Positions 24,672 through 29,520 of a stretch of DNA of 29,520 bases are shown in pieces. A model generated the notes under the pieces. The model worked only from the letters and a program-made list of their open reading frames with translations, was not told the origin of the DNA and made no database searches. Each line of letters starts with the position of its first letter. Position 1 is the stretch's first letter. The DNA lies in NCBI GenBank assembly GCA_002307035.1, contig DBTL01000066.1, forward strand, positions 1 to 29,520, in the 5' to 3' direction. This DNA is from Bacteroides sp. UBA1317. Its GTDB lineage: Bacteria > Bacteroidota > Bacteroidia > Bacteroidales > Bacteroidaceae. A program made the position numbers and the translations under genes.

Positions 24672-26375
24672 ATGGCTAACTTTTATACAGATACACCGGA
24701 ACTCAAGCATCACTTGAACCATCCGTTAATGAAAAGAATTGTAGAACTCAAAGAGAGAAGCTACACTGATACAGAGAGTTATGAATATGCTCCTATTGAC
24801 TTTGAGGATGCAATGGACAGCTACAATCAAGTGCTGGAAATTGTAGGCGAAATCTGTGGAGACATTGTTGCCCCTAATGCCGAGGGTGTAGATCACGAAG
24901 GTCCTTCGGTTAATGACGGACGAGTTACGTACGCCAGCGGAACTGCTGCAAACTTAGAAGCTTGTCGCAAAGCCGGATTAATGGGTATGGCTATGCCACG
25001 TCGTTTTGGCGGACTGAACTTCCCTGTTGTTCCCTACATTATGGCTGCCGATATAGTAAGTCGTAGCGATGCAGGATTCGAAAACTTATGGGGATTGCAA
25101 GATTGCGCAGAAACCATTTACGAGTTTGCCAACGACGATCAGAAGAAACGCTATATTACCCGTGTTTGTCAGGGAGACACCATGTCAATGGACCTTACAG
25201 AGCCGGATGCTGGTTCCGACCTCCAGTCTGTCATGCTCAAAGCTTCTTATAGCGAGAAAGACGGATGCTGGTACTTGAACGGCGTAAAACGTTTCATCAC
25301 CAATGGAGATGCTGACATACACCTCGTACTTGCTCGTTCAGAAGAAGGAACACACGATGGTCGTGGACTTTCCATGTTCATTTATGACAAACGCAATGGC
25401 GGTGTAGACGTTCGCCGCATTGAGAACAAAATGGGTATCAAAGGATCACCTACTTGCGAGTTGGTCTATAAGAATGCCAAGGCCGAACTTTGTGGTGATC
25501 GTAAGTTGGGCCTCATCAAATATGTGATGGCACTGATGAACGGAGCTCGCCTGGGCATTGCTGCTCAATCAGTAGGATTGTCTCACGCTGCTTATAACGA
25601 AGCATTGGCCTATGCGCAGGATCGCAAACAATTTGGCAAAGCCATTGTCGAGTTCCCTGCCGTTGCCGAAATTCTTTCATTGATGAAAGCCAAATTGGAT
25701 GCTTCACGCACGTTGCTTTATGAAACAGCTCGCTTTGTCGATGTATATAAAGCACTCGATGATATAGCAAAAGACCGTAAACTAACCTCTGAAGAACGTC
25801 AGGAGCAAAAACTATTCTCAAAACTGGCTGATAGTTTTACTCCTCTGGCCAAAGGGATAGGAAGTGAGTTCGCGAATCAAAACGCCTACGACTGTATTCA
25901 GATTCATGGTGGATCGGGATTTATGAAAGATTACGCTTGCGAACGTATTTACCGCGACTCTCGTATTACTTCCATTTATGAAGGTACTACTCAGTTGCAA
26001 GTGGTTGCCGCTATACGCTATGTAACGACCGGTGCCTATCTCGCTCGCATCCGCGAATACGAAGCAATGCCTGTATCTCCGGAGTTCGAAGGTTTGAAAA
26101 ATCGCCTCAAAGAGATGGCCAACAAATATGAAGCAGCCATGACAAAGATCATTGAGACCAAAGATCAGGAATTACTTGATTTTTGTGCTCGTCGTTTGGT
26201 AGAGATGGCAGCTCATCTCATCATGTCATATCTTCTCATTCAAGATGCATCTAAAAATGCCATCTTTGCAGAGTCGGCACAAGTCTATGTTCGCTATGCT
26301 GAAGTAGAAATAGAAAAACATGTCATGTTTATCCATAAATTTGATAAAGACGATTTGGCATATTACAGAAAATAA
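24672..26375 (+). CDS. Acyl-CoA dehydrogenase family protein
   Basis: A 567-residue flavoenzyme. It has the acyl-CoA dehydrogenase layout: an N-terminal helical domain, a middle beta domain with MDLTEPDAGSDLQSV (173-187) and WYLNGVKRFITNGDAD (200-215), and a helical C-terminal domain with ALAYAQDRKQFGK (311-323), IHGGSGFMKDYACERIYRDSRITSIYEGTT (411-440) and catalytic base Glu437 in YEGT. About 110 residues follow the canonical end, as in the longer branch of the family, and a helical insertion occupies about 355-385. It oxidises an acyl-CoA to the enoyl form, or runs in reverse in fermentation, with electrons passing to EtfAB encoded just upstream. The acyl chain specificity is not readable. 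Confidence 0.93.
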   Translation: MANFYTDTPELKHHLNHPLMKRIVELKERSYTDTESYEYAPIDFEDAMDSYNQVLEIVGEICGDIVAPNAEGVDHEGPSVNDGRVTYASGTAANLEACRKAGLMGMAMPRRFGGLNFPVVPYIMAADIVSRSDAGFENLWGLQDCAETIYEFANDDQKKRYITRVCQGDTMSMDLTEPDAGSDLQSVMLKASYSEKDGCWYLNGVKRFITNGDADIHLVLARSEEGTHDGRGLSMFIYDKRNGGVDVRRIENKMGIKGSPTCELVYKNAKAELCGDRKLGLIKYVMALMNGARLGIAAQSVGLSHAAYNEALAYAQDRKQFGKAIVEFPAVAEILSLMKAKLDASRTLLYETARFVDVYKALDDIAKDRKLTSEERQEQKLFSKLADSFTPLAKGIGSEFANQNAYDCIQIHGGSGFMKDYACERIYRDSRITSIYEGTTQLQVVAAIRYVTTGAYLARIREYEAMPVSPEFEGLKNRLKEMANKYEAAMTKIIETKDQELLDFCARRLVEMAAHLIMSYLLIQDASKNAIFAESAQVYVRYAEVEIEKHVMFIHKFDKDDLAYYRK

Positions 26376-26389
26376 TTAGATTATATCCC

Positions 26390-26439
26390 AACGAAAAAGG
26401 CGTTCTCTTAAATCTTTAAGATGAACGCCTTTTTTCGTT
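26390..26439 (+). terminator. Strong hairpin terminator of the etf operon
   Basis: AACGAAAAAGGCGTTC (26390-26405) pairs with its complement ending in a T-run (26423-26439), and the interior TCTTAAA/TTTAAGA arms extend the stem almost to the two-base tip. The last T6 follows the GC-rich part, as in an intrinsic terminator. Confidence 0.9.
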
Positions 26440-26583
26440 GAAGCATCACCGCAAAAAAGATGCTACCTTTTACAGACGATTCCCCCTCGTAAAATAGCCT
26501 TTTATTCGTTTGTTAACAAAAATCATCAAACAATAAAGCTCCGGAGAACTTACATCTAACACTTTCTAAAGAGAATTCACGAC

Positions 26584-26656
26584 TTCAGCGTGTTGAACGT
26601 CTGATTTCAGCGCGTTGAACGTAGGTATTCAACACGCTGAAATCAGGCGTTCAACA
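26584..26656. repeat. Repeated TTCAGCG-GTTGAACG units forming a long hairpin
   Basis: The unit TTCAGCGYGTTGAACG occurs in direct orientation at 26584-26599 and about 26606-26621, then inverted from 26628. The arms 26591-26619 and 26628-26656 pair at 27 of 29 positions, and both mismatches would be G-U pairs in RNA (in one of the two strands' transcripts), around an eight-base loop. There is no T-run at its end and the etf terminator already lies 150 bases upstream, so it looks like an extragenic palindromic repeat rather than a terminator. Confidence 0.8.
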
Positions 26657-26807
26657 AACCCTTTGTAGGTCGGCCTTTCAGAGCTTTTCTAAACATTGAC
26701 AGAAGAGTTCCCAATAGACTTCTCTTTGTCAGCTAATATCTAATTCTTAATTCTAAAAATAAGTAAACGACATACAATATCACTTAATAATACGATTGTT
26801 TTATTCC

Positions 26808-26834
26808 TTTTTCTAATTTAATGAGCTTTATTTG
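26808..26834 (+). promoter_or_regulatory. Weak promoter candidate for the GH9-CE4 gene
   Basis: TTTATTTG (26827-26834) differs from TAnnTTTG at one base, and a T-run at 26808-26812 could be the -33 region. A leader of about 38 bases would result. Low certainty. Confidence 0.3.
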
Positions 26835-26878
26835 CATATCAACTTAACACAGGTACCAACCTTAAAAAATCAAACTTT

Positions 26879-29371
26879 ATGAGATGCAAGCGCTGGTTAC
26901 TAATTGTAGTACTTTCTGTCATAACATTAAGTGTTAGAGCAGAAGGATGGATAAGAATTAACCAACTCGGATACTTGCCCCAATCCCGAAAAATTGCGGT
27001 ATTCATGAGTGAGCAGGCAACAGACGTAAACGAATACGCTCTGATTGACGCATTCACCGGAAAAACGGCACGTACCTTTGCCTCCCCCAAGGCAACAGGT
27101 AGAACAGGGCGGATGGAGAGCAGCTACCGATTGGACTTTAGCGACTTTAATCAATCGGGAACGTATTATCTGAAAGCCGGTGGGGTAGAATCCCCCCGTT
27201 TCCCTATTGGCAATCAGGTGTATAATGGGACAGCCGACTTCCTGCTGAACTACATGCGTCAGCAAAAATGCGGGTACAACCCATTTTTAAAAGACAGTTG
27301 CCACGTGCACGATGGCTACATTGTTTATCACCCTACAAAGACCGGCCAACATCTGGATGTTCGCGGAGGCTGGCACGATGCTTCGGACTATTTACAGTAC
27401 ACCACCACATCGGCCAATGCGATGTATCAGATGATGTTTGCCTACCAACAAAACCCTGAATCGTTTGCTGATGCTTACGATGCTGCGGGACTATCGGGAG
27501 CAAACGGCATACCTGACATTGTAGATGAAATTAAATGGGGGTTGGATTGGCTCAACCGAATGAATCCGACCAAAGGGGAACTCTATAATCAGATAGCAGA
27601 CGACCGTGATCATGCCGGAATGCGACTACCCAACAAAGATGATGTTGATTATGGCTACGGCAAAGGTACCGGACGTCCGGTCTACTTTTGTAGTGGAGAA
27701 AAGCAGCAACGCGGAAAGTTTATGAATACCACTACCGGAGTAGCCAGTACAGCGGGCAAGTTTGCTTCTTGTTTTACTTTGGGAGCTGAAATCTTACAAA
27801 AATATTATCCGGCTTTTGCCGCTGAGATAAGGGCTAAAGCTGAAGATGCCTACCAGCAAGGCATTGACCAACCCGGAGCTTGCCAAACCGTTTCTGTAGT
27901 TTCACCCTATATCTATGAAGAAGATAACTGGACAGACGATATGGAGCTAGCCGCAACAGAACTTTACCGTGCCACCGGAGACAGAAAATATATGGATCAA
28001 GCCATTGAATACGGACGTCGCGAACCGGTTACTCCGTGGATGGGAGCAGACAGTGCCCGTCACTATCAATGGTATCCGTTTATGAGTATGGGACACTATC
28101 GACTGGCCAATGTGAATAATAAGCGCATCAATCAAGAATTTATCCGTAACATGCGTGCCGGCATCAGTCGCGTGTACGAAAAAGCCATTGAAAGTCCATT
28201 CCTCTATGGCATCCCCACTATCTGGTGCTCAAACAACCTCACCACAGCCATGCTCACTCAGTGCCGCCTTTATCGTGAACTGACAGGAGACAATATTTAC
28301 GAAGAGATGGAAGCCTCCCTGCGTGATTGGCTCTTCGGCTGCAATCCATGGGGAACAAGTATGGTCGTTGAGTTGCCTCTTTGGGGCGATTACCCCACCA
28401 AGCCTCACTCCTCTCTAATCAATGCAGGTGTCGGAAACACCACCGGCGGACTGGTAGATGGGCCTGTGTACACGACCATCTTTAAAGGTCTCAGGGGTGT
28501 ACGCCTGGACGGAGGCGAAGAGTATGCTCTCTTTCAACCAGACAGAATGGTCTATCATGACGACACGCATGACTACGCCACCAACGAGCCAACCATGGAT
28601 GGTACAGCCTCCCTGACCTACTATCTTTCATCTCTCCAAAAAGAAGGAATGAAAGCAAGCAATGCAAGAAATGATAAAAACACTTATAGCAACGGTGGCA
28701 TAGTACGTACGGATTCTTCAAAGAAACAAATTACACTCGTATTCACTGCTGCCGATAAAGCAGACGGTGCAGATGCAATCATAAGAACGCTAAAGAAACA
28801 AAAGATAAAAGGAGCATTCTTCTTTACCGGAGATTTCTACAAACTATTCCCAAGCATTATCAGTCAACTGAAAGCCGAGGGACATTACGTCGGAGCGCAT
28901 AGTTATACTCACCCACTCTACTGTTCATGGGAGAAGAGGGATTCGACTCTCATCAGTCGTGAAGATTTCGTAAAGGACTTACAAGCAAACTACCAGCTGA
29001 TGAACGAAGCAGGAATAAAATATACTGATGCCCCGTTCTTCATCCCGCCGTATGAACATTACAACGCTGAAATTGCCTCATGGACAAAAAGTTTGGGTTT
29101 GCAACTGATAAACTTCACAGCGGGAACCATGACCAATGCCGACTATACCACTCCAGACATGAAGAACTATCAGAGCAGCAAAGAAATCTATAACAAAGTA
29201 ATGGCCGTAGAGGCTAAAGAAGGATTGAACGGGCACATCATGCTCATTCACTTTGGCACAGACAATAAGCGGACAGATAAATTCTATACTACTTACATGG
29301 AAAGGATGATTAAAACTCTCAAGAAAGAAGGATATTCCTTTGTTCCTCTGCAAGAGGCCATCGGATTGTAA
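26879..29371 (+). CDS. Secreted GH9 glycoside hydrolase fused to CE4-like deacetylase domain
   Basis: An 830-residue protein with signal peptide (residues 1-21). Residues about 24-110 are the Ig-like N-terminal domain of GH9 enzymes (IRINQLGYLPQSRKIAVF). The GH9 barrel spans about 115-585: GGWHDASDY (163-171) holds Asp167 and Asp170, the water-activating pair, and YATNEPTMDGTASL (566-579) holds the expected acid Glu570. A CE4 polysaccharide-deacetylase domain follows at about 615-830. Its HSYTH (674-678) metal motif and IMLIHFG (788-794) are intact, but the usual TFDD is TAAD (623-626) and RPPYG is IPPYE (722-726). GH9 includes endoglucanases and also exo-beta-glucosaminidases; coupling to a deacetylase favours GlcNAc- or glucosamine-containing substrates, but cellulose-type activity is not excluded. 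Transcribed alone between two terminator-like structures. Confidence 0.87.
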   Translation: MRCKRWLLIVVLSVITLSVRAEGWIRINQLGYLPQSRKIAVFMSEQATDVNEYALIDAFTGKTARTFASPKATGRTGRMESSYRLDFSDFNQSGTYYLKAGGVESPRFPIGNQVYNGTADFLLNYMRQQKCGYNPFLKDSCHVHDGYIVYHPTKTGQHLDVRGGWHDASDYLQYTTTSANAMYQMMFAYQQNPESFADAYDAAGLSGANGIPDIVDEIKWGLDWLNRMNPTKGELYNQIADDRDHAGMRLPNKDDVDYGYGKGTGRPVYFCSGEKQQRGKFMNTTTGVASTAGKFASCFTLGAEILQKYYPAFAAEIRAKAEDAYQQGIDQPGACQTVSVVSPYIYEEDNWTDDMELAATELYRATGDRKYMDQAIEYGRREPVTPWMGADSARHYQWYPFMSMGHYRLANVNNKRINQEFIRNMRAGISRVYEKAIESPFLYGIPTIWCSNNLTTAMLTQCRLYRELTGDNIYEEMEASLRDWLFGCNPWGTSMVVELPLWGDYPTKPHSSLINAGVGNTTGGLVDGPVYTTIFKGLRGVRLDGGEEYALFQPDRMVYHDDTHDYATNEPTMDGTASLTYYLSSLQKEGMKASNARNDKNTYSNGGIVRTDSSKKQITLVFTAADKADGADAIIRTLKKQKIKGAFFFTGDFYKLFPSIISQLKAEGHYVGAHSYTHPLYCSWEKRDSTLISREDFVKDLQANYQLMNEAGIKYTDAPFFIPPYEHYNAEIASWTKSLGLQLINFTAGTMTNADYTTPDMKNYQSSKEIYNKVMAVEAKEGLNGHIMLIHFGTDNKRTDKFYTTYMERMIKTLKKEGYSFVPLQEAIGL

Positions 29372-29388
29372 AACCTTACAGATAAAGG

Positions 29389-29416
29389 ACTATATTTCAC
29401 CCCCAAGAAATATAGT
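29389..29416 (+). terminator. Short hairpin after the GH9-CE4 gene
   Basis: Perfect ten-bp inverted repeat ACTATATTTC / GAAATATAGT with an eight-base loop, 17 bases after the stop codon. AT-rich, no T-run directly behind it; probably the first of two stacked structures. Confidence 0.5.
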
Positions 29417-29423
29417 ACAATGA

Positions 29424-29453
29424 AAGGTTCGGGCTTGTGAAAGTCCGAACCTT
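29424..29453 (+). terminator. Main terminator hairpin after the GH9-CE4 gene
   Basis: AAGGTTCGG (29424-29432) pairs with CCGAACCTT (29445-29453), and CTT/AAG extend the stem inward past one mismatch. It is followed by ATTTGTTAG, a loose T-rich tail. Confidence 0.75.
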
Positions 29454-29520
29454 ATTTGTTAGAATGAACAGATTTCCTTTTTTATAATCACAATTCTTTT
29501 TTCTATTATTTTTTAATCAA

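Larger units (their letters stand above)
26376..26878. other. Intergenic region between acyl-CoA dehydrogenase and GH9-CE4 genes
   Basis: A 503-base gap with no supportable gene. It contains the etf-operon terminator (26390-26439), a cluster of repeated units forming a 29-bp hairpin (26584-26656), and a weak promoter candidate near the GH9 start. The stretch 26657-26800 is AT-rich and shows nothing clear. Confidence 0.75.

Noticed and set aside
26584..26656. CRISPR array
   Set aside because: Units are few, include an inverted copy, have no regular spacers and there are no cas genes.

Overview
The window reads as a chromosomal segment of a gut-type Bacteroides or close relative. The evidence is a low-to-moderate GC content, Bacteroides promoter boxes (TTTG about 20 bases upstream of TAnnTTTG), an acidic surface-export signal on a lipoprotein, LytS/LytTR signalling, and a dense array of secreted glycoside hydrolases. 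There are no rRNA, tRNA, insertion-sequence, phage or CRISPR features.

Layout. (1) 1-1948, minus strand: a secreted CBM9-like protein followed immediately by a TIM-barrel glycosidase-like protein that runs off the left edge. (2) 2238-4537, plus strand: an MFS/AmpG-type permease and a cytoplasmic GH130 mannoside phosphorylase. A long hairpin then separates them from the convergent operon. (3) 15445 down to 4633, minus strand: five periplasmic exoglycosidases in the order GH35 beta-galactosidase, GH20 beta-hexosaminidase, GH29 alpha-fucosidase, GH3 and GH92 alpha-mannosidase. A divergent AraC regulator at 15855-16763 probably controls them. Together with GH130 this set fits stepwise trimming of complex N-glycans, and GH3 plus GH29 make plant-type N-glycans a reasonable guess. 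No SusC/SusD pair or endoglycosidase is present, so outer-membrane capture must be encoded elsewhere. (4) 22491 down to 16778, minus strand: a VTC-type polyphosphate polymerase domain protein, a DUF4956 membrane protein, a DUF2490 outer-membrane protein and a surface lipoprotein with a beta-helical carbohydrate-binding domain. These are followed, from their own promoter, by a LytS-type kinase with a collagen-like periplasmic loop and a LytTR regulator. This is the least understood and most interesting block. (5) 22756-26375, plus strand: etfB, etfA and an acyl-CoA dehydrogenase, with a good promoter and terminator; the EtfB sequence resembles electron-bifurcating ETFs. (6) 26879-29371, plus strand: a secreted GH9 enzyme fused to a CE4-like deacetylase domain with altered active-site motifs, preceded by a 503-base gap carrying a 29-bp hairpin built from repeated units.

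How the parts may work together: secreted exo-enzymes release galactose, GlcNAc, fucose and mannose in the periplasm. A residual Man-GlcNAc disaccharide could enter by the permease and be phosphorolysed by GH130. The VTC block is a separate module that could make a polyanion at the inner membrane and display or sense something at the cell surface. That role is inferred from domain content only.
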